64,000 nucleotides of DNA from Bostrychus sinensis (taxonomy: Eukaryota; Chordata; Actinopteri; Gobiiformes; Eleotridae). The translations under genes and the position numbers were made by a program. Shown here one piece after another: positions 10,816 through 21,139 of this stretch. The notes under the pieces were generated by a model. The model saw only the letters and a list, made by a program, of their open reading frames with translations, was not told the DNA's origin and made no database searches. Within the stretch, counting starts at the first letter, position 1, and every line of letters begins with the position of its first letter. The DNA lies in the NCBI GenBank assembly GCA_020698575.1, contig CM036245.1, forward strand, positions 12,547,479 to 12,611,478, given 5' to 3'.

Positions 10816-11125
10816 TAACACGTTTTTTTGTTGTTGTTTTTTTGTTTGTTTGGTTGTTTGTTTTTTTAACTGTTAAAATTTCTTTCAGACGACAGGAGCG
10901 TTTGTTTACCTGCTTTACTAGTTTCAGATACTTCCTGTAGCCTATGTCAGAAGCGTCATGTGATGTTGCTGTGGCTTGTTTTGTAGGCTGCTTATATAGA
11001 TTTGTCAGACAGTAGGGAAAGCTTGCGCCCCCTACTGTCTGCTCCAGGACCGCAAATGGGTTAAGGTGTAGGCTCCCTCGTCCCGGTTCATAGTCCTTGG
11101 TGCATGTTTCCTGAATTTTTACAAA
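10816..11125. other. Insert between minisatellite blocks, with hairpin
   Basis: It opens with a T-rich (GTTT)n stretch. A perfect 12-bp stem (CAGACAGTAGGG, 11006-11017, with CCCTACTGTCTG, 11030-11041) has a 12-nt loop. The family is not recognised. Confidence 0.4.
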
Positions 11126-11200
11126 AGATTAACCTGGTGTTGTCCTGACATTGATCTGGTTTAGTTCTAGTTTAGTCCTGTCTTTGTCCTGGTTTAGTTC

Positions 11201-11756
11201 TAGCCTGGTGATCCAGACTCAGGGTGGCGCATTTCTCCATGTTCAATTTGGAAATGGCCAATCACAGTCTTTTACCTGCAGCGCGTCTTACAAAAGCGGA
11301 CGAGCTAACTAAGGTAGCACTAGCTGCCGAGCTAATTTATTAACTTCTCTGACCTGATTATCGGTGTTTTTAGCTTTTCTTCGTCACCTGTTGGTTCTGC
11401 TGAAGTTTGCATTATTGTCCAGTCCTCTGTGGGATTTTTTTTCTTCATCTTGTTGCCATTTTAGCAACAGTAAAGTCCAGTTGACATGCGATGTAGGCGA
11501 TGCATTAAAACTGGCTTCTGCTTCTGTCCCCGTTTACAAATAAGTACAGAGCTGCTCTTAATCTGCCGTATTCTGGTGTTTTATGAAAAAAACGGCACAA
11601 ATTCCTGTTTGTTTGGGTCAGTGGTGCCCTTTGTTTCTCTGATTGGTTATTCCGCCTGTCATTGTTCCACCTCAGAAACGAAATGTTACTGAAGAGGTAC
11701 CAGACTAACTTCTTTGTATAGAATAGGGAAAGAGTTTGTCTGGCAGGGAATACTAG
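11201..11756. mobile_element. hAT-type MITE inserted in the minisatellite
   Basis: The 556-bp non-coding element has ends TAGCCTGGTGATCCAGACTC and, inverted, roughly TAGTATTCCCTGCCAGAC. It is flanked by TTTAGTTC at 11193-11200 and 11757-11764, an 8-bp duplication as expected for hAT, although the host array already contains this motif. A full-length relative lies at 43742-44336, sharing blocks such as CACCTGTTGGTTCTGCTGAA, AAGTACAGAGCT and TCTCTGATTGGTT. Confidence 0.7.
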
Positions 11757-11800
11757 TTTAGTTCTAGTTTAGACATTGGTTTAGTCCTGGTTCAGTCCAG

Positions 11801-12759
11801 TTAAAAGCAGTATTTGGAAAGCCAAACACTTCCTGCTGTAGGACAGTTGTGTGGTGCTTGCTGTTGGCTGTGTCATGTTTTTGCATGGACCCACAGTTCT
11901 CTGTGATAATAACTGTACTTGAAAGACCGCCAAGTGCTGCCGAAGGCTTTTTCAAATCATCTTTCTGCTGTCATTTAAACTGTATTTTTCTTAGAAGTGG
12001 CAGCACTGTGAGGTACAAGTGCTGCTATTCTTTATATGTACAGTGGCAAGGCGAATATCATTGCGCTGTTTAAAGTTTTTGAACTAATTTTGGACCCCTT
12101 TGCATCAGTATTTCACATTTTATACCTCTAAATAACATGTATGTATGAAAAATGTCTCCATCACCTGGTAGTAGTCTCTAGTATAATCTACACGTCATAT
12201 CATCGCAGCCTGCTCTTCTGCTGTGACTCGACTCCGCAGCAGCCAGTCCAATTAAGTTTATACATACTAAAATAATTGAATGACCAGCTCGGCTCACACC
12301 AGAGGGGACCCACCACATCACGGACCATTATTACCGTATGTTGTGTAATAGCGGACCATTAGGAGCCCAAATAAATGTTAAACACTCTTCTAAATGCAGC
12401 TCCACTCCAGCACACACACTTTTTTGGTCTGGCTGTATCTCGTCTGAACCTCGATAAGCGTTTTTTAAGTCAAACAGCCCGCAGCCCACCACACGCTGCA
12501 TGGGCTGTTTATATAAGAGAATTGAATTAAGGCGGAACTCATCGGCTCTGTTTACCCACCTTCTGGAAGATGTTTAAAAGAACGAAAATGCCTCTTCTGC
12601 TGCACTCAGTCTTGGAATATATTTCTTACTAATAATTACATATTGCATGAAGCTTATTAGCTACAATACATTTACAATATAAAGCTGTTATTCTGCATGT
12701 TTGTAATATAAGCCAGATCTTCCCTCATAATAGATACTTTAATAAACACCAAACATTGA
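11801..12759. other. Low-copy segment; candidate regulatory island 12180-12560
   Basis: No repeat is recognised. The 12180-12560 part contains homeodomain-type AATTAAG and TAATTG sites in balanced-composition sequence. No exon is seen. Confidence 0.25.
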
Positions 12760-12985
12760 GGTAACACTTTAGAATAACTCACTTGAAAAAAGCATTAATA
12801 CATATGTAATTAACAATATTTTACTGAATGAATGTTTTATAATTACTGATTTACCACTGGTGTTAAACATTAATAACAATAACTCAGTGGTGTTAATGTT
12901 AATGTTGAAGTAATGTTTTGTAAATAATCCATTAAGTGCTTACTAATACTTAACTAATGCTTCTTAGGGTGAGCTAAGTGTTACC
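12760..12985. mobile_element. Short TIR element (GGTAACACTTT ends)
   Basis: The left end GGTAACACTTTAGAATAACTC is mirrored by GAGCTAAGTGTTACC at 12971-12985. The interior is AT-rich with repeated TTAATGTTAA-like words. A fragment of the same left end is at 27430-27455, next to an RTE LINE. Confidence 0.6.
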
Positions 12986-13039
12986 AACAGTGTTACTACT
13001 GTTATTAATTCTTAAATAATCAATGTTAATCAATGCAAA

Positions 13040-13200
13040 ATCAGGGTTAATTTAGTCAATCAATTAATCAAACTTTATTTCAGACTCAAAATTGGTACAT
13101 AAAAAAGATAAACAACAACAACAACAAACAGACAACACAGAAAAGAGTATAAAATACATCTATAGTCCATACAAACACTTTCTCCAGTGCCTCCAGTGTC
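13040..13200 (-). mobile_element. Probable LINE 3' end
   Basis: CAATCAATTAATCAAACTTT followed by ATTTCAGACTC reads, on the minus strand, as a LINE 3' end with an AATAAAG-like word and a TTGATTGATTGA tail. Low-complexity (CAA)n is at about 13110-13130. Confidence 0.4.
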
Positions 13201-13980
13201 CAGAGTTGCACCATACACAGCTCTCCTTAGGCATTATTAAAATTGTAATAATTTAATTTTTAGAGTCCGCCAATTGCATAATGAATTTATATACAACATT
13301 TCTAATAACAGCATGTAGTATCTATAAACCCTTATTCATTAAAATAGTATTTACATAATGCTTAAAGGCTTTTTTTATGTTTTAAAACAACTTTAAATGT
13401 TTTTTTATTTTTATTTAAAATGACAGAACAATCGAACAACAGGTCTAGCTTATCGCATTTACAGATGTGTACTTTTACTCATTTTTATTTATTTTTGTAT
13501 TTTGGCTCTATTTGCCTTATACTGGAGGCACCATGCCCCCCTCATCTAAACCAGTGCCGTGTCCTTGATCCAGAAACTCCACTCTCCACTCCTCTGTATG
13601 ACATCTGACAACACCTGCTCTTCCTTTTTGCTCTTACACAGTATTTATTTGTCAGCGGCTCAGGGTACCATGGCTCCAACATGTGATTTTGTACTTAGCT
13701 TTTCCCCCGGGCTGAAATTGCTCTGTCTCCCTGACGAGTCCATGTGAACTAGTGTACAACAAACCTTTACTATTTTTTTGAAGGCATTTTTGACCATTTC
13801 AAATCTTTAACAAAACACCCACTTAATATCACTGTTGTTTGTTTTATTGCTCTTTTCTGTTTGTCTAAGCGTATTAAAAAAGGCCATCTCCCACAAATTG
13901 CCATTTATTTATTTGATGTTTGCTTATTATTTCATGTAAATTATGAAGTCTTCTTACCACTTAGGTTTATCAAAAGCAAC
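13201..13980. other. No feature recognised
   Basis: AT-rich. Two short open frames near 13420-13747 show no recognisable protein. Confidence 0.4.
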
Positions 13981-13981
13981 A

Positions 13982-14876
13982 TTAAAGATCCCCTATTCTG
14001 CTAAATCAACTTTTTGTGAGGTTTTAACCATGTTATAATGTTTTTCCACCTCAAAAACATACTGTACCTGGAGTTGTATTCTGTTTTATACTCACATGTT
14101 TGAGTAATCTTGTATTCTGAGCCCGTCCTTTTCCCCGGACTTGTTCTGATCATTTCAGCTCCTAAATTACCGTCACTACAAAGCACTGGTCTGGGAGGCT
14201 TAAGTGTACCCAACTATTATTCTAACAGTGGAAAAATGGGAATAAGCCTGTCTAAACAAACCACTGAGGTCCCAGAGACCTGATGTCAAAGCAATGACCA
14301 CCAAATAAAGAAAACAATGTGTCCAATGTCAACCTACATGGTCCGAACGTTTTGGTTTCCCTAATGGGGGATCGTTGAGTATAAATTAACTAAAAATACT
14401 TAGAGAAAAGTTAGATTAAAGAAGAAAATAAGCTATAAATTTAGACAGAGGAAATGTTTTTGAATGCATAGATTTATAGTTGACTGTGAAAAACTAAAGG
14501 TCAGTTTTATTGTGGCATATTAGCTCTTTGTGTCATTGTGTAACTACATTTCTCTTCTCCAAATGTAGTAAAGTAAAATAAAGACAACTCTTTTTTTTGT
14601 TCCAGACATTGTCTCCTTGTTAAGTATCTCAAGCTGAAAAATCCACAACAAACACAAAGCTGCTTGTTTGTCTATATTTTAGTGTCATGTAGCTAATGTT
14701 CAAGCTAAATAGCCTTTTTTAGCTCTGCCCAGTCTTCACAGTTGCCAGCAGGGGGCTTCAGGACCAAATCCAAGTGTTCTCTGCATACATATACACTATT
14801 TTAAGTTTTTAAACGTGAAATACTAATGCAAAGGTGTCCAGAATGATTTAAAAAATGTGCCATAGTGGGATAAAGT
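13982..14876 (+). mobile_element. TTAA-target element, copy 1
   Basis: It starts TTAAAGATCCCCTATTCTGCT and shares CCATGTTATAATGTT, CACCTCAAAAAC, GTTTGAGTAATCTTGTAT and TTGCCAGCAGGGGGC with copies at 30061, 36433, 37780 (reverse) and 56000. The right end, about 14852-14876, is a decayed form of AGCATAATATGGGACCTTTAA. TTAA flanks fit piggyBac or Kolobok. It has no transposase. Confidence 0.6.
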
Positions 14877-15694
14877 AGGACACAATCCTCTTCATTTATT
14901 TGGGCTTGGGGCTGACATAAAGAGTAGCTGGAGGTTTTTGGCTGTACATCAGGGAACCAAACCTTTGACAACAACGTTTTTGTGTCTTATGTGACTTTGC
15001 AATACTTGTGTACCATATCAAAGTCAGGTTTATTCTTCATTCATTTTCATTTCCCCTGACTTTTTTTTTCAGATTTGTGGATTCAGCAGCACCGCAGTGA
15101 AATGCATCGCTAGATTTACCATGTACATACAGACACGTGCATTAGCATAGTTTTACCGCGTCAGCTTTGTGTGTGTGCGTGTGTGTGTGTGTCACGCTGC
15201 GTCTCATATCGAGTTTCCCATGGTGAGTTTGAATATGTATGGAGAAGCAGCCACAGGTGGAGCACTGTTGACTATCACTCATTCTGTTTCATGTTTGCCC
15301 ACGATCGTCCTCGTCGTTCACTTCAGCGCAGGGCTCTGGCACCAGGAGCTGCATAAAGATGGCGGCCCACTGGCTGGATGTCATTTTGTTTTTCTGATTT
15401 TTCAAAACACTATTAGACCCGGGCTATCTTAGTGTAGGTAGGACTATTTACATAAACTAGAGCAGGGTCAGAGAAGAGAGAATCTTGCTTGTGTGCACCT
15501 GAAAGAGTATAAATGTACAGTATGTTTGTGGTTATGTTTTTGCAGTTGTTGGTTTGTTGGGTGCTTTTTTGTTGGATATAACAAAGTTGTCTGAAATGTT
15601 CAAAAAAGAAATGTTTTGTATTTGTGTGGATCTGGAAATATTCTGTAGATACAAAGATACTAAAACTCTAGTCACAGAGGGTCAGTAAAATTGT
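14877..15694. other. No repeat family recognised; GT microsatellite and YY1-like site
   Basis: It contains a (GT)n tract at 15169-15192 and an AAGATGGCGGC motif at about 15356. There is no defensible exon. Confidence 0.4.
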
Positions 15695-15832
15695 TTGTGG
15701 CTGAATGGATAGAGCATTTACCCCTGAACTAGAAGGTCATTGGTTCAAGTCCTGTGTTAGAGTGGGTTCTCTCAGTGTACTCCCACTGTCCAAAGCCCTG
15801 ACAGGAATAAGTGAAAGATAATGAATGGTTCG
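15695..15832 (+). mobile_element. tRNA-derived SINE
   Basis: The head resembles tRNA promoter boxes: TGGCTGAATGGATAGAGC (A box, about 15700) and GGTTCAAGTCC (B box, about 15740). The body then runs into the SINE tail block CCTGACAGGAATAAGTGAA shared with copies near 29070 and 63010. The middle is shortened. Confidence 0.6.
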
Positions 15833-16021
15833 AGTCCTTTTCTAAGAAATATATATTTTCCAGTGTGTTATAGTTACAATGCCTTGGCAGAGGTCTGTGC
15901 TCTGAGAGCTTCTAATTACAACTGATATAGTGTAAGTTTGTGTGTCACATTGTGTGGTATGTGACACACAAAACATGCAGTACTCTTAAGTTTTTGGTTT
16001 ACTTTTTAGAAAATAGGGGTA

Positions 16022-16093
16022 CACCAATCACGAATAACATGACCACTGACAGGTGAGGTGAATAACACAGATTATATCTTCATCATGGCACCT
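16022..16093 (+). mobile_element. Tc1-like transposon 5' end (split copy, part 1)
   Basis: ATAACATGACCACTGACAGG followed by TTCATCATGGCACCTGTTAG matches the left end at 8531. The element is interrupted here and transposase sequence reappears at 17101-17275. Confidence 0.7.
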
Positions 16094-16242
16094 GTTAGCG
16101 ATGGGTTAGCGATGTGTTAGCGATGTGTTAGCGATGTGTTGATGTGTTAGCGATGTGTTAGCGATGTGTTGATGTGTTAGCGATGTGTTACTGATGTGTA
16201 AGCGATGTGTTAGTGATGTGTTAGCGATGTGTTAGCGATGTT
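16094..16242 (+). repeat. GTTAGCGATGT minisatellite inside Tc1
   Basis: About 13 units of roughly 11 bp, with a few 8-bp-shortened units. The first unit overlaps the CCTGTTAG of the Tc1 left end, so the array seems to have grown from transposon sequence. Confidence 0.85.
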
Positions 16243-16474
16243 AAGCTTATGTGTAAGAATGCTCTTCACCACACTGTAAACAGCAGTGGAAATCATAGTT
16301 ACAGTCTGCAACTTCCCAACTACTTTAACATCTTGTGGTTTTATAGAGCCATTGTGTTAAAGTCTTCAGTAAAAGTAAGTATACAGATATTACTGACAGA
16401 TATGAATATGAATGCATTAAACATTAATAACTTTGTAGTTTGCAATCGCAGGTCAGCTGACACACCGCCAATTA

Positions 16475-16770
16475 ATTCAATTCAATTCAATTTTATTTAT
16501 ATAGGCTAGTATCACAACAATAGTTACCTCAAAGGGCTTCACAAAAAGTTAATCAAAATGAAACACACAATCAACACAAACAATAACTACACTAAACTAA
16601 CCCTAACCCCGGACATCCCCTAACCTTAGACCCTCCTTCTCAGTAAGGAAAAACTCATAAAAAAACAGCTGTGGGAAAAAAGAAGACACCTTATGGAGAC
16701 AATCTGAAGGACAGATCCTCTCCCAGGACAGACAGGCAAAATGTGTCTAGGACTGTTAAATAAAGTTCAT
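16475..16770 (-). mobile_element. L2-like LINE 3' end
   Basis: (AATTC)n followed by AATTTTATTTATATAGGC and CAAAGGGCTTCACAA is, on the minus strand, an L2-type 3' UTR ending in CTATATAAATAAAATTGAATTG. The AAGGAAAAACTC block near 16645 is also typical. It has no coding sequence. Confidence 0.6.
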
Positions 16771-17100
16771 TAGCTCATCTGTAGGTTCAGATCTGTAAGG
16801 ATGCAGTAGCTGAGCTTCATCCAGATTTACTGTTCAGATTGAGGCTGGTAAATCATTGTTTTCCGTGTAGAGGATGTTTTCACAGTTTACACGAGTGTGG
16901 AGTAACTTTGAGCGGCTTCCTGCTGTGAGACCAAAACACCTCCTCCAGCATTTTCAAAAGATTGCAGAATTGAAAAACGGAAACTCTGTACTTGTGTAAA
17001 CAAAAGGCCAAAACACTATCAAATCATCACAGGTTCAATCAAAACGCACTGTTGTCTAAACGGCCCCTAGGAATTTGGTTTAGGAAACATTTGGAAACAG

Positions 17101-17275
17101 GTTTGACAAGGGCCAAATTGTGATGCTATCAATGGCCGGGTCAGATGAACTTCGAAGCAGCTGCTCTTGTGTGGTGTTCCCGGTCTACAGTGGTCCGTAT
17201 CTATCAAAAGTGGTCCAGTGAAGGAACAGTGGTGAACCAGTGACAGGTGACGCACGTGGGGACCAAAGGCTGACC
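17101..17275 (+). mobile_element. Tc1-like transposase fragment (split copy, part 2)
   Basis: GTTTGACAAGGGCCAAATTGTGATG and the downstream blocks AGCTGCTCTTGTG.GGTGTTCCCGGTCT and AGTGGTCCAGTGAAGGAACAG encode the transposase N-terminal DNA-binding region. About 100 bp of the expected sequence is missing between parts 1 and 2, replaced by about 1 kb of other DNA. Confidence 0.7.
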
Positions 17276-18090
17276 TGTTTGCTCATTACCTTTATTGCCC
17301 ATGCTGCTAATTGTGCTATTACCAGACCACAGAGGAACAACCATGGCCCCTGGTGGAAATAAGCCTTCATAGTTAAAATCCAGTAAGAACTGCCTGAACA
17401 CTGTGTCAGGATAAATCTCTCCTTGGTGCGTCTTGTGTCCTTGATGCTTGTATTGAAGTCCATTGAAAGAGCCCAGAGTGTCCCTGAGTAGCAGCAGTGA
17501 ATGGCTGACTATATTTATTCCATGTAATTAAAAGTGTTTGTGAGTGTGTTGTGTGGCGCTCTACAATAGCCTTCTCTCTGTCCTTTATCCGCTGCCCACT
17601 CTTTCTCCTTGTTCAACCCCGTTCAGACTTCCCCATTCAAGCGCATCATTCATTTTAGTTTCACTCATATTTGTTCTCTCAGATTTACTATTAGCATTTG
17701 ACACAACAACATACAGCAATATTGATTTTGTAGCAAGTAAATGCATAGCTGGGCACATAATAAAAGAATGGATGCTACTGCTGTTGAACACTTCATTTTT
17801 CACTTTGAAATAGATGTTTAGTCTATTTTTTTTTTTTTTTTTTTGTCCCTAAAACATAAACCTTACAGGTTTATGGCATCAGCAGATTTTATGGGCAAAA
17901 TATGGCAGGATACATGCTTTAACATGTGGGGCAACACTTCATACTCTACTATGTAACGTCTTACGGGTTACAGGGGGCTACTTTGGGCATGAGGTGCAGT
18001 ATTGCAGAGCTAATATTTAAAGACATTTCAAACAACCATTCATATGTAGTGTAGATTTATTCTTTATGTGCATTTTAAAGCTACTACCTA
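17276..18090. other. No feature recognised
   Basis: Mixed sequence with a poly-T run at about 17827-17844. No exon or repeat family is identified. Confidence 0.4.
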
Positions 18091-18654
18091 TATACACTGA
18101 ACAAAAATATAAACGCAACACTTTTGCTTTTGCTCCCATTTTTCATGAGATGAACTCAAAGATCTGAAACTTTTTCTACATACACAAAATAACCATATCT
18201 CTCAAATATTGTTCACAAATCTGTCAAATCTGTGATAGTGAGCACTTCTCCTTTGCCGAGATAATCCATCCCTCCTCACAGGTGTGCCATATCCAGATGC
18301 TGATGAGACAGCATGATTATTGCACAGGTGTGCCTCAGACTGGCCACAATAAAAAGCCACTCTGAAACATGCAGTTTTGTTTTTCTGGGGGGGGTTACTG
18401 GGAGGTCTGGGGACTCCAGTCAGTATCTGGTGTGACCACCATTGGCCTCATGCAGTGCAACACATCTCCTTCGCATAGAGTTGATCAGGTTGTCGATTGT
18501 GGCCTGTGGAATGTTGGTCCCACTCCTCTTCAATGGCTGTGCGAAGTTGCTGAATATTGGTAGGACCTGGAACACGCTGTCGTCTACGCCGATCCAGAGC
18601 ATCCCAAACATGCTCAATGGGTGACATGTCTGGTGAGTATGCTGGCCATGCAAG
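18091..18654 (-). mobile_element. Tc1/mariner element, 3' half with long TIR
   Basis: It starts at a TA with CACTGAACAAAAATATAAACG, the terminus of a widespread fish Tc1 family with TIRs of about 200 bp. The transposase C-terminus lies on the minus strand at about 18448-18654: W-P-A-Y-S-P-D-M-S-P-I-E-H-V-W-D, where the Glu of P-I-E is the third residue of the DD34E triad. The copy is cut at GCAAGAACT and passes straight into the ACT/ACA array, so the first two catalytic Asp and the other TIR are missing. A one-base insertion in the C-box run (GGTCCCACTCC) also disturbs the frame. Confidence 0.88.
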
Positions 18655-19096
18655 AACTACAACTACTACGACTACTACTACAACTACTACAAAAACAACA
18701 TGTACTACTACAACTACAACAACTACTATTACAACTACTACTACTACAACTACTTCTACAACAACAACTACTACTATTATTGCTACAACTACAACAATTA
18801 AAACTACAACTACTACTACTACTACTACAACTACTATGACTACTAATACAGCTACTACAAAAACAACAACTACTACTATGACTACTACAACTACTACGAC
18901 TACTACTATAGCTACTACAAAAATAACAACAACTACTACTACTACTACAACAACTACTGCTACTATGAGTACAACTACTATAACAACTACTTCAACAACA
19001 ACAACTACTACTATGACTACTACAACTATTACAACTACTACTACAACAACAACTGCTACTATTATTGCTACAACTACAACAACAATTAAAACTACA

Positions 19097-19131
<35 letters not shown>

Positions 19132-19212
19132 AACTACTATGACTACTAATACAGCTACTACAACTACTACTACTACTATGACTACAACTACAACTACTAC
19201 TACTACTACCAC
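18655..19212. repeat. ACT/ACA trinucleotide array
   Basis: About 560 bp of ACT, ACA and related trinucleotides, with internal near-repeats of about 120-180 bp, such as the TATTATTGCTACAACTACAAC block near 18773 and 19054. It continues at 19347-19403 after an insert. Confidence 0.95.
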
Positions 19213-19346
19213 CAGGCCAGTTGACAGGAGGGGGCAAAGGGGTCAGAGGGGCCCAGAAATGGTCCCTCTTCTTATATTGTCTATTATAAGGGGGCCCATG
19301 TGAAGCCTTCTTGCCCTGCGCCCCAACGAACCTGTTGACGGGCCTG
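19213..19346. mobile_element. 134-bp hAT-type insert in the trinucleotide array
   Basis: The ends are CAGGCCAGTTGACAGG and, inverted, CAGGCCCGTCAACAGG. It is flanked by ACTACCAC at 19205-19212 and 19347-19354 (8 bp). The host repeat can produce this match by chance, but both the CAG end and the 8-bp size fit hAT. Confidence 0.6.
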
Positions 19347-19403
19347 ACTACCACTACTACCACTACTACCACTACTACCACTACTACTGCTACTACTACT
19401 AAC
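19347..19403. repeat. TACCAC/ACT array, distal part
   Basis: (TACCAC)n then (TAC)n continues the array interrupted by the 134-bp insert. Confidence 0.9.
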
Positions 19404-19900
19404 ACTGTCATTACCAGGATTTTATCTTGAACTTGGCCTGAGTTTCTCGATCACATTAGAGCCCCCTGGTCCCGGGACAGTTACCTGATTGATGTGTGTC
19501 TGTTTTATTTGTATCTCTGAGTGTCGCTGGAGGACGCTGACAAATTCGGGCTGCTCTGGACCCCGGCGCTTATCTGAGTCTGCACATGGCCCCTGTCTCT
19601 CTCTCTTCTCACTCACTGTTCACTGTCACAGCTGCCAGACTTTACCATCAGAGACGAACACAGAAGCTGGCTGTAGTTGTTCATTTTGAGGAAACTGCAA
19701 CTGATACAAGATGTCACCGGTCTGACTTCTAAAGCTCATGTCCTCTCTCTTTCCAAAAATATTCTTGTATAGGCCACCCAGTCTTGTTATTGACAATTCC
19801 CATTTAACCTAAGTAGTAGCAAAATGCTCCTACAGCTACTTTAGAACAGGGTAGGTCTTGAAGCACTAAAAAAGTATTACATTTGATTGTGTCAAAATCA
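19404..19900. other. No feature recognised
   Basis: Non-repetitive sequence. Short overlapping frames at 19422-19689 show no familiar protein. Confidence 0.4.
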
Positions 19901-19904
19901 AGGC

Positions 19905-20110
19905 CTTAAAAGTATTTGTATTTTTGTATTTATTTGTTTATTTGAATGGGACAGTGCACATTAATGAATGGGCAACAGGTGCCGTAAATATGCCGGATTT
20001 AGCACAATGCTAATTTCCATTCGTAGTCCCATGTAAAAAATAAGAAAAAAAAGAAAAGAAAAAAAAAAACAGACACAGTCACAAAATACACTATATACAA
20101 AAACATAAAC
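19905..20110 (-). mobile_element. Probable LINE 3' end
   Basis: TTTGAATGGGACAGTGCACATTAAT with ATGCCGGATTTAGC and GTAGTCCCATGT is a familiar fish retroposon 3' end in reverse orientation, followed by an A-rich stretch. Family uncertain. Confidence 0.45.
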
Positions 20111-21035
20111 ACATCTATGTATTAAATATTATTAGTAGGTATTAAATTTTGTTCATCTTGGTCTTCAAATTTGTCAAAACTTTGTTAATATTATAAAAAG
20201 TAGTGTCACCACAAAAACAAAATATATTTACTGAAAAAATGTTATATTGAAATGCATGATTCATTTTTCATGTTTTGTTCTTTCATCTGTATTAAACTTT
20301 TAAAATAAAACCCCTGAGTTTCAGAAAGTGGTATGAATAATTCCTTAGTAAAGAATTTATACAGATTATTGTTCTGTTGTTCACAATGCTAGCATTAAAT
20401 TTTACTCTAAGTGGCATTAAAAAGTCTTAAAAAGGTCTTAAATTTCTCTTGACAAAACCTGGAGCTGCCCTATAGAAGTACTACCCATATATCCAGTCTT
20501 TTGTTGCCCTGACCCAAATTTTTGAGATGTGTTGCTGCCATCAAATTCAACTACTCCTTTTTATGAAATGGTTAAATAACTCAGTAACACCTGGTATGTT
20601 TATATATTATTGTAAATTATTATTTATTTATTTATTTTTATTTATTTATTTTTTTTTTAAGGAGGATTTACTTTCAAATTTTTTTTGGTTGTATTTTTTA
20701 TGCATTTCTGCCCCGCTGGAAGACCCGTGGCGTGTTGCTGCCTCTGTCAGTGTCGTCGTAATATTTTTGTTGTGATCAAATTAATCAATGCGTCAACTGA
20801 AATTAACACGATTAAATCAATAAACTAACACACTACATTAACTTGATAATTTTCCCAGCCCTAATTATAAGTTTTTGTTTTTAATTTTGAGGTTAGCTGC
20901 TGCTGGTGTAGTTACTTTTTGTACAAATAAATTAAATGTTAGGGGTGTGTTTAATACAACTCATCAGTCAAAACTCTGCTAAATTTGACTGAAATACAAA
21001 AGGTATGGGTGGTTTTCATGAAGCCAAATGATCCG
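20111..21035. other. No feature recognised
   Basis: AT-rich with a TTTA-rich tract near 20610-20660. No exon is identified. Confidence 0.4.
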
Positions 21036-21122
21036 GCTCACTAATGCAACGCCGGGAGGGGGAAACGAACCGCCAACCTCTGGGCTAGTGGTTATCTTTA
21101 TCAACTGAGCAACTGCTGCCTT
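21036..21122 (-). mobile_element. tRNA-like SINE head
   Basis: Read on the minus strand it gives TTGCTCAGTTGATAAAG (A box) and GGTTGGCGGTTCG (B box). These match the heads at 52340-52430 and 61840, so it is a SINE and not a tRNA gene. Confidence 0.55.
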
Positions 21123-21139
21123 TACTTAAATAAACTTGG

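Larger units (their letters stand above)
10200..11800 (+). mobile_element. hAT/Charlie-like element with minisatellite (copy C)
   Basis: It starts with CAGTGGTTCTCAGACTGTGGT and the shared GGACACAGGCTTCTGGTGG head, then a degenerate GGTTTAGTCCT array at about 10290-10815. Array units resume at about 11130-11200 and 11757-11800 around inserted DNA. The expected right end (GTTTGAGAACCACTG) is not found, so the 3' limit is uncertain. Confidence 0.6.

Noticed and set aside
18448..19303. Two long open frames (about 250 codons each, both strands) of Val- or Thr-rich repeats
   Set aside because: They are translations of the ACT/ACA trinucleotide array. Only the C-terminal part of the minus frame (about 18448-18654) is real transposase sequence.
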